This document shows, one piece after another, positions 49,710 to 59,497 of a stretch of DNA of 64,000 nt (the first letter of the stretch is position 1; every line of letters starts with the position of its first letter). The position numbers and the translations under genes were made by a program. The notes beneath the pieces were generated by a model. It was not told the DNA's origin. It ran no database searches and was given only the letters and a program-made list of their open reading frames with translations. Origin of the DNA: Bacillus bingmayongensis (GTDB lineage: Bacteria > Bacillota > Bacilli > Bacillales > Bacillaceae_G); contig NZ_JH921522.1 in assembly GCF_000299035.1 (NCBI RefSeq), positions 24,378 to 88,377 of the forward strand. The letters run 5' to 3'.

Positions 49710-51350
49710 ATGAAAAAGAAATTTGTACCCACTGTAGCATCAGTTTTAGGAGCAAGTATTTTATTAACAGGGTGCGGTAGCTATAAAGATGATGCAAGCG
49801 GAGCGAAAGCAAAAGATAAAGTTCCTGATAAACAAGTATTGAACTTAGCTACTGGCACAGAAATCCGTACAATGGACACTGCTCGTGCTACAGATACTGA
49901 CTCTGGCCAAGTAATGAGAAACGTATTTGAAGGCCTATATAATCTTGGTGAGGGAAATAAGCCTATTCCTGGTGTTGCAAAGTCTCATGAGGTAAGTCCC
50001 GATAAAACAAAATATACATTCCATTTACGAGATTCAAAATGGTCAAACGGTACTCCCGTTACAGCAAAAGATTTTGTCTTTGCTTGGCAACGTGCAGTTG
50101 ACCCAGCGACCGCTTCTGAATACGCATTTCTATTCTTTGATATAAAAAATGCGAAAAAAATCAATAATAAAGAACTTCCAGCTGATCAGCTTGGGGTAAA
50201 AGCAATCGATGACCACACTTTTGAAGTAGAATTAGAGCGCCCTGTTCCCTACTTTATTAGCTTAACGGCATTCCCAACATTCTTACCAATTAATGAAGAG
50301 TTCTTCAAATCTCAAGGGGATAAATATGCATTAGAAGATAATACAATTATATATAATGGGGCCTTTACATTAAGTGATTGGAAACATGAACAAAGCTTTA
50401 AATTTAAGAAAAATCCTGACTATTGGGATAAGGATACTGTTAAAATTGAAGAAATTAACTTTAATATCGTTAAAGACCATTCAACGGCAGTTAATTTATA
50501 TGAATCCAAACAAATTGATCGCCTTACTTTAACATCTGATCTTGTTGATAAATATCGCAAAGATAGTAACTTTAAAGAACGTCCGGATGTTGGGGTACAA
50601 TTCGTACGTATGAACCAAAAAAATAAAACATTACAAAATGTAAATGTCCGCCAAGCTATTGATAAATCAATAGATAAAAAAGCATTTGTAAATGTTCTTT
50701 TGAATGACGGTTCTCTCCCAGCATATTCTTTAATTCCAAAGAACTTTGCAAAAGGACCAAACGGGAAAGACTTCCGGGAGGAGAACGGTAATTTAACGAA
50801 GGAAAATACAAAAGATGCACAGAAATTCTGGAAACAAGCAAAACAAGAATTAGGCTCAGATAAAATTTCAATTGAATTATTAACAAGTGATAATGACCTT
50901 TCTAGAAAAACAGGTGAATATTTAAAAGAACAACTAGAAAAAAACTTAGAAGGTTTAACAATAAACGTGAAGCCTCAACCACGCAAACAACAAGTCACAT
51001 TATTATTACAAGGAAATTATGATATTGCTGTCGATGGTTGGAGTCCTGATTTTGCTGATCCGATTACATTCTTAGAGTTATTTACAACCGATAACTCATA
51101 CAACTTAGATCACTATTCTAATAAAGAATTTGATGATTTAATTCAAAAAGTTAAAACTGACTTAGCTGGTGATGAAAAGGCACGCTGGGAAGCTTTAAAA
51201 CAAGCAGAAAAAATCTTATTTAAAGATGCTGTTATTTCTCCTCTATACCAAAATGGTACATCTTATTTAGAACGTTCTTATGTAAAAGGGATCATTGAAG
51301 TTGATTTCGCAGGACCTCTTAACTTCAAATGGGCTAAAATTGAAAAATAA
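49710..51350 (+). CDS. Peptide-binding lipoprotein under S-box control (OppA type)
   Basis: A 546-residue extracellular binding lipoprotein. Lipobox LTGCG (cysteine near 22), then the SBP_bac_5 signature HEVSPDKTKYTFHLRDSKWSNGTPVTAKDFVFAW near 90-125, and DGWSPDFADPITFLELF near 445. ATG 49710 follows GGGAGGAA; the frame is open upstream through the riboswitch terminator, which is not coding. Methionine-dependent control suggests uptake of peptides as a methionine source, through permeases encoded elsewhere. It is closer to classical OppA/DppE than the two binding proteins at 8-12 kb. Confidence 0.9.
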   Translation: MKKKFVPTVASVLGASILLTGCGSYKDDASGAKAKDKVPDKQVLNLATGTEIRTMDTARATDTDSGQVMRNVFEGLYNLGEGNKPIPGVAKSHEVSPDKTKYTFHLRDSKWSNGTPVTAKDFVFAWQRAVDPATASEYAFLFFDIKNAKKINNKELPADQLGVKAIDDHTFEVELERPVPYFISLTAFPTFLPINEEFFKSQGDKYALEDNTIIYNGAFTLSDWKHEQSFKFKKNPDYWDKDTVKIEEINFNIVKDHSTAVNLYESKQIDRLTLTSDLVDKYRKDSNFKERPDVGVQFVRMNQKNKTLQNVNVRQAIDKSIDKKAFVNVLLNDGSLPAYSLIPKNFAKGPNGKDFREENGNLTKENTKDAQKFWKQAKQELGSDKISIELLTSDNDLSRKTGEYLKEQLEKNLEGLTINVKPQPRKQQVTLLLQGNYDIAVDGWSPDFADPITFLELFTTDNSYNLDHYSNKEFDDLIQKVKTDLAGDEKARWEALKQAEKILFKDAVISPLYQNGTSYLERSYVKGIIEVDFAGPLNFKWAKIEK

Positions 51351-51399
51351 TCTACCCTTGCAGAATTTCATTTTAGCCAAAGCTTTCATTACAAGAGAA

Positions 51400-51433
51400 A
51401 AAGGGTATCCCTCAAAAGGATGCCCTTTTTCTT
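51400..51433. terminator. Terminator after the S-box peptide-binding gene
   Basis: AAAGGGTATCC/GGATGCCCTTT with a 7-nt loop and TTTC tail. Confidence 0.78.
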
Positions 51434-51970
51434 TATGCTTCTTTTACTACAGACCTCTTTCCCTTTAATACAAATGATACCCCTACAGCCATTAAAGCTA
51501 AAATTTGTGTAATAACAATTATAAATAATAGAGAAATAATATTCCCTTTTAAATTCCCACCGCCAAATATTATTGTATAATAACCATTCGCAGCGTACGT
51601 GGCGGGAAATAATTCACCGATTGTTTGATATGTTTTTGATAACATTGCATGTGGTACCATCACACCGGAGCTTACGAGCTGCAAAGAAAGTGAAATAATA
51701 TTAAAAAGCATGCCCACATTTCCAAATAAGGTGATAAACATTTGAGTTATTGATAGGAAAGCAAAAAAGACTATTGTCAATCCACTTTTTGTAAATGATT
51801 AAGAACGATATTCGTATAAACAACAAAAAATTTGAAGTATGATTAATATCAAACTAACTAAAGACAGAGCTAGCATACTTATGTGTAGAGATGGCTGAAA
51901 CATAATAATTGCTCCCCAAACCCCTATACTAAAAAAGAAAAATTGAGCGATAACTCCAAATACATTTTAG
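51433..51970 (-). pseudogene. C-terminal remnant of a YhgE/Pip-type ABC-2 membrane protein
   Basis: An open frame of 115 codons (51433-51780) encodes three to four hydrophobic helices with the Pip/YhgE ending (LSLQLVSSGVMVPHAML...FPATYAANGYYTIIFGG). Reading further upstream in the same frame continues the protein (IGVWGAIIMFQPSLHISML...LYEYRS) but meets a TAA just before SFTKSGL and has no start. The large N-terminal part is absent, so this is a decayed fragment. Confidence 0.68.
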
Positions 51971-52140
51971 CCCCTCCCTACACTCCAAATTTACCATATA
52001 TATATATAAATTTTTTTGATTTAAATTGCGAAGTATCCTGTATGGCACAAGGGAAATAATTTATTTCAAACGCATACATAATTACATAGATTTGGGAAAA
52101 ACTTGTATAGAAGGAAAGATACAATAAGGAGGAATATATA

Positions 52141-52611
52141 ATGAGAATTCTACTTTCAATTCTTTTAACTCTTATGCTTGTACCCGTAATGACAGGGTGT
52201 AATCCAAATAATCAGAACAACGCAGCATCTGATGATAAGAAAACAACTGAAGAAACAAAACAGGAAGCAACGCAAGATTTAAAACTTAATTTTAATGAAT
52301 TTAGTTTAGATACTGATTATCAAGATACGAAAAAAGACTATGAAGCAGACTACAAAAATAAAGCAAATGAAAAACAAATGGAAGCAAAAATTGAGGATCA
52401 TAAAACAGATGCAAAATTAACAGGCGATGAAGCTGTTACAAAACTAGGACCACTTCTACAAAAATTAAAATTTGATAAAGACACACCAGACCAAGAAGTA
52501 ATTGATCAAGTTGTTGATGTATTCCAACTTGATAAAGACTATCAAAAATTTGATTTAGAAGTTGTTTTCTCTGATGGAACGAAGAAAGAATATAAGAAGG
52601 AAGTAAAATAA
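52141..52611 (+). CDS. YusW-like lipoprotein
   Basis: A 156-residue lipoprotein with signal peptide and lipobox VMTGC (cysteine near 20). A lysine/threonine-rich linker is followed by a compact domain with FNEFSLDTDYQDTKKDYEADY and a repeat-like FDLEVVFSDGTKKEYKKEV ending, as in YusW proteins. AAGGAGGA precedes the ATG. Function unknown. Confidence 0.75.
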   Translation: MRILLSILLTLMLVPVMTGCNPNNQNNAASDDKKTTEETKQEATQDLKLNFNEFSLDTDYQDTKKDYEADYKNKANEKQMEAKIEDHKTDAKLTGDEAVTKLGPLLQKLKFDKDTPDQEVIDQVVDVFQLDKDYQKFDLEVVFSDGTKKEYKKEVK

Positions 52612-52647
52612 AGAAGTAGGCAATGTGCCTACTTCTTTATTTTTTCT
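52610..52647 (+). terminator. Terminator of the YusW-like gene
   Basis: AAAGAAGTAGGC/GCCTACTTCTTT with a 5-nt loop and ATTTTTT tail. Confidence 0.85.
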
Positions 52648-52862
52648 CATATCGTAAACTTGGCTCAGAACCAACTATATATTCTAAACCGGATACAGAT
52701 AATTTTTGTAAATAAGAATCTGTTGGGAAAAGAATTGGAATTAAAGGCTATTCTGTAAACATAATATCTTCTGCTTTATGCAATAAATCAAAACGCTTAT
52801 TTTCATCCTGTTTTACTTTTGCTTGATTAATTAAACTATCATAATATTTAAGGTAAGGAAGA
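52648..52862 (-). pseudogene. C-terminal remnant of an OppA-type peptide-binding protein
   Basis: Translating the minus strand gives YYDSLINQAKVKQDENKRFD, LLHKAEDIMFTE, a stop (TAG), then PLIPILFPTDSYLQKLSVSGLEY. This matches the C-terminal region of OppA-type proteins. The remainder of the gene is missing and an in-frame stop interrupts it. Confidence 0.65.
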
Positions 52863-52896
52863 AAATTATTCCTTCTTATTAGAAAGGAGATATACA

Positions 52897-53112
52897 ATGG
52901 ATCCATTACTTATGGCTGTTATAGGATTACCGTTAACAATTGTAATCTTAGTCATAATCGGCTTCTATAAATTATTTGTTAAAAAGAAAAGTATCACTTC
53001 CTTCTACACCCCTTTTGACAACATTACTGGCCAAACAATTTCAGAATTTCATGAAGAGCAAAAAGTCTTAGTAGCTGAAGACGAAGACGGGGATGGGAAA
53101 AAGAAAAAATAA
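52897..53112 (+). CDS. Small membrane protein, DUF3951-like
   Basis: A 71-residue protein: one N-terminal membrane helix (LLMAVIGLPLTIVILVIIGF), then KLFVKKKS, a conserved-looking block TSFYTPFDNITGQT and an acidic/lysine tail. AAAGGAGA precedes the ATG. It resembles the DUF3951 family of Bacillus. Function unknown. Confidence 0.7.
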   Translation: MDPLLMAVIGLPLTIVILVIIGFYKLFVKKKSITSFYTPFDNITGQTISEFHEEQKVLVAEDEDGDGKKKK

Positions 53113-53138
53113 CCTTGCGCATCGCAAGGTTATTTTTG
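53111..53138. terminator. Terminator between convergent small genes
   Basis: AACCTTGCG/CGCAAGGTT with a 3-nt loop and ATTTTT tail. Confidence 0.82.
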
Positions 53139-53633
53139 TGCTTCTTTTTGAAAACGTTTATAGTATGTTGAAGCTGTCGAGAAATGAACCTCTATATCAC
53201 GAATTAATGATGAATCTTCCTCTTTCGCTAATTTCTCTAACTTTTTTATTGCTTGTTCTGTTTCATCTAAGAAGCCAATATATAACTGATGTTCTTGTTC
53301 TTTTGATTTCGGAACACGGATTTCTTTACGAACATGATCAATATCTTCTAGCATACTTGCTGTTACTTTTTGTACATCTTCTTTAAACTTCGGGTGACCT
53401 AACGTTTTCCCGCCTTTTTCTTTTGCTTCTTCCCATAACTTCAGAGATTCATTTAACTCTTTATTCATTTTCTCATCATATTTCTTATGCACATCACGAT
53501 ATGCTTTCATATCTTCTGACTGAGCAGTTGATTGCTCTACTTTTTCTTTTGATTCTTTTACATCCTTGTCTCCATTACATCCTGCTAGAAGGAGCATACT
53601 TCCAAGCAAGACAATACCCCATACTTTCTTCAT
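53130..53633 (-). CDS. Small lipoprotein of unknown function
   Basis: A 167-residue lipoprotein with lipobox LLAGC (cysteine near 19). The rest is highly charged and predicted helical, possibly a coiled-coil bundle (EDMKAYRDVHKKYDEKMNKEL...EVHFSTASTYYKRFQKE). AAAGGAGAG precedes the ATG. The family was not recognised. Confidence 0.72.
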   Translation of the reverse strand: MKKVWGIVLLGSMLLLAGCNGDKDVKESKEKVEQSTAQSEDMKAYRDVHKKYDEKMNKELNESLKLWEEAKEKGGKTLGHPKFKEDVQKVTASMLEDIDHVRKEIRVPKSKEQEHQLYIGFLDETEQAIKKLEKLAKEEDSSLIRDIEVHFSTASTYYKRFQKEAQK

Positions 53634-53912
53634 CTGTTACTCTCCTTTTATCTACGTCTACTACTTGTCTCCTCTTGTTATTATAACGAGAACGATTCAA
53701 ATTTTGCACTTATGAACTTACTTTTAGATATATATCATCATCTTTATCACAGTACCGTCACTTTATACAGCCAGTATCTCCATAAGTTTTCCCTATGCCT
53801 TACAAAACTGTAAGCACACATATAGAACATTGCATGGTAGACTGGCATATACATGAAGTAACTATATTAAAAAATCATTATTCATTTTTATAAAATAAAA
53901 GGAGCAATATAT

Positions 53913-54347
53913 ATGTACAACAAAATATCATTTATGGAAGAGGAACTCTCTATTCTCATACGTGAAAGATCACTCCATATTGAAAATACAGATAGTCTCC
54001 ACCGCGTACTAAAAAAGAAACACACCCATCTCAAACTCGCTCAATATTTAAAACAAGAACATACAAACCAATATGGTACAATTCTCAATATATCTAATCA
54101 ATCACTAGCAATTGAAATTATTGGCCATGTTTATATTGGAAACTTTGCCGATATATTAAAAAATATTCCTCGTATACCAAAAATCGCTCCGATAATCGTA
54201 GAACGAGCTTATAGAATTACAGACCATACAGATATTATTGACTGCGGGGAAAAAGAGGTTGATTCGAATCGATGGGTTTGGGATAAACTAGCTGTTTTAT
54301 ACGATGCAATTACGAATAACATGTATGACATAATTCAAAAAAAATAA
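53913..54347 (+). CDS. Hypothetical protein, 144 aa
   Basis: An AAAGGAGC box precedes the ATG and a good terminator follows, supporting a real gene. The N-terminal half is helical and charged (EEELSILIRERSLHIEN...VLKKKHTHLKLAQYL). The middle has hydrophobic strands (SLAIEIIGHVYIGNFADIL), and there is no signal peptide. I do not recognise the family. A TTACA-N4-TGTAA repeat occurs at 53800-53813, but the other conserved promoter elements are absent. Confidence 0.65.
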   Translation: MYNKISFMEEELSILIRERSLHIENTDSLHRVLKKKHTHLKLAQYLKQEHTNQYGTILNISNQSLAIEIIGHVYIGNFADILKNIPRIPKIAPIIVERAYRITDHTDIIDCGEKEVDSNRWVWDKLAVLYDAITNNMYDIIQKK

Positions 54348-54349
54348 TA

Positions 54350-54383
54350 AAAACCCGGTAATATCTTTACCGGGGCTCTTTTA
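54350..54383 (+). terminator. Terminator of the 144-aa gene
   Basis: CCCGGTAA/TTACCGGG with GCTCTTTT tail. Confidence 0.75.
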
Positions 54384-54417
54384 AACGGAAGAATCCAATA
54401 TGTATCTTTACCGCTTA

Positions 54418-55986
54418 TTATTTATTAACAGTTGTACGACTGCGTTTATATACAAAAGCACCACCAGCAAGCATTACAACTCCAAGTAATGTCAATAAAT
54501 TATCGCTACTTGAAGCACCTGTTTTTGGAAGAGATTTTGTATTATCTACCTTTGGTGTTGTAATAACTTTTGTTGGTGTTGGTGTCGGTGTAACCTTTGT
54601 TGGTTGATTATTTACCTGATTTGGATTTGGCGCTTGTGTATCAGGCTTGTTGCCACTATTCCCTTTACCATCATCGTTGTTATTTCCACCTGTATTTTTA
54701 TTATCTTGTTTCTTGCAATCCTTTTGTTCTACTTTCTCTATTGGCACTTGTATTGCAATTGTTTGATCTCCACGTTTTGCTGTAAATGTAACTTTTAATT
54801 CTTTTAATTCTTTCGTTGTTTCCCCAACAACTTGGAAGTATAAAGCAGATCCTTCTCCAGCTCTCATTGTTTTAACTGGAATTGTTGCTGTATTTCCATT
54901 CCATTTAATATCTAAGTTCATTGTTCCTTTATCTGTTCCACCTTGCAAAGAACCATCTTTTAGATAATCCGGAATTTCTCCTTGTGTATAATGATCTGGA
55001 ATTGTTAATTTAATATCTTTTGGAACATCGATTTGCACATCAAAGCCCTTTAACGCATCCATTGTTAAGTTTTGAGTCGTTAATAAGAAATCTAATGTAA
55101 ATTGGTTTTCCTTTAAATTCGGTACACAAGTTGTAGCTTTTGCCTTACCTTCAAAACGTAAATCTTTATTCATCTCGGAAAAATCAAGATTCGCGCTTCC
55201 TTTAATTTTTCCAAGAGGTTCATATCTACCCTTATTAAGTAAATATAGTCCAATATCTTTATTTACTTCTTTTCCAGCTACATTTCCAAGCACAGGTATT
55301 TTCACATTTTTTGTAACAGTTTTTCCCGGTTCCATATCTGGCAATGGCAGTGACATAGCTTCAGAACCATCCTCAAGTTCTATGTCTCCACCTAGCCCTT
55401 CAGGGATAGAAACACCAAGATATACACCACTTACCTTTTCTTTTGAGTTATTCGTCACAGTTGCAGTGACATCTAATACATAATGATTTTTTTGTGCATC
55501 CCATTTCGCTTTACCTGTCACACTCCCGCTAAAATCAGCAGTAGATATCTGATTTAAATCCTTAGCATCCTCTTTTGATTCTTTGGCTGGGGGTGTATTT
55601 ACCGGCTGTCCTGATGGATTTGCAGCTTCTGGTTTTTCTGGCTTACTCTTCACATTTGACTCGTTCTTTTCTTCTTTTTCAGCTTCTTTTACTGATTCGC
55701 CTTTCTTTTCTGAAGTAGGCTGTTGTTTTTGTGGGTCTATCTTCTCTTGTTGTACATCCTTCACTACTTCTTTAGACTCTTCTTTCTTTACTTCCACATC
55801 GCCTTGTTCCTGTTGTACTTTATTCCCGTTTACTGTCGGATCCTTGATGTCATTTTGCTTTGTAGTTACCTTTTCTTGATTTTACATCTGTGTTTCTTTT
55901 ACAATTTCCTCAGGTGCCGCCAAAGCCGCAACAGGCGAAAAAGCTAAAAGTGATACGAGAGTTACGGCACTTACTTTCTTCAGCAT
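54418..55986 (-). pseudogene. LPXTG cell-wall-anchored surface protein, interrupted by a nonsense codon after the signal peptide
   Basis: ATG 55986 with GAGGAG upstream starts a clear Sec signal peptide (MLKKVSAVTLVSLLAFSPVA...AAPEE). Codon 35 is TAA (55884-55882). The frame then continues unbroken for 487 codons to the stop: a lysine/glutamate-rich segment, two or more beta-rich domains (about 95-370), a proline/threonine/asparagine linker, then the sortase signal LPKTGASSSDN, a hydrophobic helix and a basic tail. Without read-through only an internal fragment lacking a signal (ATG near 55797) could be made, so the protein would not reach the wall. This could also be a sequencing error. Confidence 0.75.
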
Positions 55987-56230
55987 ACTAACACTCCTCA
56001 TCCCATTTTTGTTCTAGTTTATGGATTTTATAGTTTCATTGAATAATAAAATACAAAGAATCCCATAAGCTAGACCAAATATCCATTATAAGGAAATAAC
56101 CTAGCAAAAACAATTAATTTATCGAATAATGAGATTTTTTAGATTCTATATATACTCCCTTAGAAATTTCAACTAGGGTCTTTACAACTCTTATTGATGG
56201 ACCATATTTTGTTTGGTTACTTGTTAATAA

Positions 56231-56271
56231 TAAAAGAAAGCCGCAACCATACGTTGCGGCTTTCTTTTATG
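56231..56271. terminator. Terminator of the Bcr/CflA gene
   Basis: AAAGAAAGCCGCAA/TTGCGGCTTTCTTT with 7-nt loop. The region 55987-56230 holds no gene that I can see. Confidence 0.85.
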
Positions 56272-57526
56272 CCTCTAAATCTTTCTTTTCTTGCAATATA
56301 AACTGCCTTTCACTAGGCTTTGCCATCAAGAGATAACATAAAACTGCTCCCATTTCACAAAGAGCAATAATAACCCCCATAGGCAATGCAGTATGGGTTC
56401 CTCCAATACCTACTAAAGGTGCAACAAGTGCCCCAGAAATAAACTGCAATAATCCAAGCAAAGCTGAAGCTGTTCCTGCAGCTTGTTTTTGATTTCTCAT
56501 CGCTAGCGAAAAACCTGTTGTTGATACAATCCCAACGCTCGATACAACAAGGAATAATGAACATAACACACCAATTAATCCAATCCCTAGTACAATCGTG
56601 AGAAGTAAGGAAATACCACCGACAGCTGCAACTCCAATACCAGTTACAAATAAAGTTTTCTCACTTATCTTCCCTGCTAAACGGCCGGTAATTTGGCTAG
56701 CAATAATAATACCAATACCATTAATAGCAAAGAATAAGCTAAATTCTTGTGGTGATGCCCCGTATATATTTTGCAACACAAACGGTGATCCCGAAATGTA
56801 AGCAAACATGGCTGCTGATACTAATCCTTGGGACAAAGCATATCCCATAAACAAACGATCTTTTAGCAAATTCCCATACGTCGCCAATGTTCCTGATAAA
56901 CCACCTGTTTCCCTCTCTTCAAGAGGTAATGTCTCACGTAACACAAAAGTAGCGGATACTAACATAAATACACTTATCGCTCCAAGAACGATAAAAACTC
57001 CGCGCCACGATGTAAATTGTAACAATTGCCCCCCAATAATTGGAGCTAAAATCGGAGCTGCTCCGTTTACTAGCATAAGCAGCGAGAAAAACTTCGTCAT
57101 TTCAGAGCCTGAGTACATATCACGTACCATAGCACGCGATATAACAATTCCAGCTGAACCTGAAGCTCCTTGTAAGAAACGCAAGAGAACTAAACTCCAA
57201 ATAGATGGTGCAACAGCACAAAGTAAAGAAGATGCAACATAAATAATAAGAGCAATAATAAGCGGTTTGCGCCGTCCATAAATATCACTAATTGACCCAA
57301 CAAATAGTTGTCCGACCGAAAGCCCTAGCAAGCAGGCTGTTAAAGTAAGCTGAGCGAGAGAAGCATTCGTTTGTAAATCATCCGTTAATTTTGGTAACGA
57401 AGGTAAATACATATCAATAGACAATGGCCCAATTGCTGTGAGTGTCCCTAATACAAGAATCATCCATAACCTGTTTGCTTTTACAGGTTTATATACATCG
57501 TGATTAACTTCATTCACTTCCATCAT
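56267..57526 (-). CDS. Bcr/CflA-family multidrug efflux MFS transporter
   Basis: A 419-residue, 12-helix MFS protein. The Bcr/CflA signature is present: GPLSIDMYLPSLPKL near 35-49, GQLFVGSISDIYGRRKPLI near 75, and RFLQGASGSAGIVISRAMVRDMY near 115. Members are proton-driven exporters of drugs such as bicyclomycin, chloramphenicol or sulfonamides; the substrate here is unknown. AAAGGATG precedes two adjacent ATGs. Confidence 0.88.
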   Translation of the reverse strand: MMEVNEVNHDVYKPVKANRLWMILVLGTLTAIGPLSIDMYLPSLPKLTDDLQTNASLAQLTLTACLLGLSVGQLFVGSISDIYGRRKPLIIALIIYVASSLLCAVAPSIWSLVLLRFLQGASGSAGIVISRAMVRDMYSGSEMTKFFSLLMLVNGAAPILAPIIGGQLLQFTSWRGVFIVLGAISVFMLVSATFVLRETLPLEERETGGLSGTLATYGNLLKDRLFMGYALSQGLVSAAMFAYISGSPFVLQNIYGASPQEFSLFFAINGIGIIIASQITGRLAGKISEKTLFVTGIGVAAVGGISLLLTIVLGIGLIGVLCSLFLVVSSVGIVSTTGFSLAMRNQKQAAGTASALLGLLQFISGALVAPLVGIGGTHTALPMGVIIALCEMGAVLCYLLMAKPSERQFILQEKKDLEA

Positions 57527-57620
57527 TCATCCTTTCCATTATAAACTCGGAATCGTAACAATTATAGTTACAACTTAAATATACGTCAAGCACATCGTAC
57601 TTTCCTGTGTAACGAAATGA

Positions 57621-57652
57621 AAAAAAGCGATAGAATCTCTATCGCTTTACTT
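57621..57652 (-). terminator. Terminator of the 575-aa membrane protein gene
   Basis: AAAGCGATAGA/TCTATCGCTTT with a 3-nt loop, followed by TTTTTTC on the minus strand and overlapping the gene end. Confidence 0.78.
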
Positions 57653-59374
57653 TTTCAAGTTGCCATTTGTAAATTTAGATACAGAAGACATCGTTTCTCC
57701 TGTGTCTAAATATGTAATTTGAATTGAATCTCCCACTTCTGTAAACATAGCGTACGGGAAATCTTTTGCTGAAATCATAAATACCTTTTGCTCATTTTCC
57801 AGCAGTACAAATACAATTGTGTTTTCACCTGATTTTTCTTTGTAGACGCGTTGTACAACGCCTTCCTTTTGTGCTTCTTTTCCACTTGAAGTCGGACGAA
57901 ATGAATCGCCGCTTCCAGTTAGCACACTCTTATAATTTTCAAGGGCTTCTTTTTGCGTTGAGCCTGTCGCAAATACTTTTGCATTTGAAGCATAGATAAC
58001 GGTATGGGCACGCACTAACCCTCCATCATCAATAACAGGTACAATCCAAGAAGGTTTGCCGTATACATTATAAATAACAGGCATTGTTCCATGCCATTTT
58101 TCCCTCTTAAAGGAATTATCCACCACTTCTGTAGCAGCCGAACCATCCATAATCCCTTTTACTTCTTTTCCATTATAGTAATATAGCTTCCCTGTACGTG
58201 CATCCACTAAGGAATAACCTAAAGCGGAATCGACACCTTCTTTTGGAGAAGTAAAATCTGTAAAGTAATACAGTTTTCCATCCTTCCCGAATATTGGTGT
58301 AACCCCTTCCTTCGTTCCCCATTCGGTTGGAATCTTTACATCACTTTGAGAGAATTTCGTATTCCAAAAACCATGTATGAACTTACCGAAGTACGTATTT
58401 AATGTTGATGCTGTCTCATGATTTAATACACCATCTATGAACTTAGGTGCTTGCCCTTTATCATATCTTTTCACATCACCTGTTTGTGCATCCACAACTA
58501 CAACGCCTTGCACTTCAAATCCTGACCTTCCGGAAATAAATTCACCATATGTCATTGTATAATATGGCTTTCCTTTATCATCTACTTCAAACTTCGGCTT
58601 TCCTTTAAAGATAAGGTTTGGTTCTGCTTTTCGAACAACCCTCTCCAAGTTATTACTAAAGAACATACTCGGCACATATTTCATTTTATATCCAAGTTGC
58701 AATTTAGCTTCTGCATCAGGATTTGTACCAGACATCGTCACATAACCTGGGATTGTTTCTGCCTTACGCGCTTTAAAGAATCCTGAGACTTCAATTGGAG
58801 CTACATATAACGCTTCTCCATTCACCATTTGTGGTGTAAGCTCCCCTAATTCAAAATAAGCCACTTTTGGAATATCTCCAAATACCTTTTTCATCTTATT
58901 TTCTGCCGTTTTTGGAGGAACAGTAAACGGTTGATCATTTTCCGTAAATGGCTCTGAAATATCTTTTTCTTCTTTTACAACAGAATCATATTTATTTTGC
59001 GAGATTACTAGATCATGCAAGTAACCAAAATATCCATAAGATACAAGTAAAACAAGCATCGCTATTGCTTTTAACTTAACTTCTAATCTTCCCCTTCTCT
59101 CTTGAGAAACGAGGACTACTCCAATTAACACTGCAATTACAACAGAATAATGTGTAAGAATCGAATCTACACGGTCATCAATTAACCAAAAATATTCATA
59201 GATTGCAATACCAATCCAAAGTAAAATTGGAATAACTAAAATGGGTGCTGTCTTCTTCTTTACGACTTTCTCAGATCCTTTTTTATCCACTGTACGAAGC
59301 GCCTTACCGCCCCTTGTCCATGGAATCAAAAACAACGTGAGAATAGCCAAAACTAAGAATTTAATCAAAGGCAA
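57647..59374 (-). CDS. Large membrane-anchored protein of unknown function
   Basis: A 575-residue protein. Residues 1-115 contain about four membrane helices, and the remainder is extracytoplasmic. Two segments read VVDAQTGDVKRYDKG and LVDARTGKLYYYNG, resembling the D-x-x-T-G strands of PepSY-like domains. The last about 70 residues form a small beta domain (GVVQRVYKEKSGENTIVFVLLE). TTG 59374 follows AAAAGGAG. I cannot assign a function. Confidence 0.7.
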   Translation of the reverse strand: MPLIKFLVLAILTLFLIPWTRGGKALRTVDKKGSEKVVKKKTAPILVIPILLWIGIAIYEYFWLIDDRVDSILTHYSVVIAVLIGVVLVSQERRGRLEVKLKAIAMLVLLVSYGYFGYLHDLVISQNKYDSVVKEEKDISEPFTENDQPFTVPPKTAENKMKKVFGDIPKVAYFELGELTPQMVNGEALYVAPIEVSGFFKARKAETIPGYVTMSGTNPDAEAKLQLGYKMKYVPSMFFSNNLERVVRKAEPNLIFKGKPKFEVDDKGKPYYTMTYGEFISGRSGFEVQGVVVVDAQTGDVKRYDKGQAPKFIDGVLNHETASTLNTYFGKFIHGFWNTKFSQSDVKIPTEWGTKEGVTPIFGKDGKLYYFTDFTSPKEGVDSALGYSLVDARTGKLYYYNGKEVKGIMDGSAATEVVDNSFKREKWHGTMPVIYNVYGKPSWIVPVIDDGGLVRAHTVIYASNAKVFATGSTQKEALENYKSVLTGSGDSFRPTSSGKEAQKEGVVQRVYKEKSGENTIVFVLLENEQKVFMISAKDFPYAMFTEVGDSIQITYLDTGETMSSVSKFTNGNLKK

Positions 59375-59497
59375 TTTCTCCTTTTATTGTGTCTTATATT
59401 TAATTATACCAAATAAGGGTTAATAAGGTGAAAATGGGAATATAAAATATTTTTATGATAAAATTGGAAATGAATACCTAAAAAGAAAGGAGTAATC

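Noticed and set aside
53800-53863. TTACAAAACTGTAA upstream of the 144-aa gene as a ninth regulon promoter
   Set aside because: The inverted repeat is perfect, but GTAAK/CGATAG are not at the conserved offsets and no -10 lies at 58 bp; a TATACA lies 10 bp too close. Possible one-turn variant, not counted.
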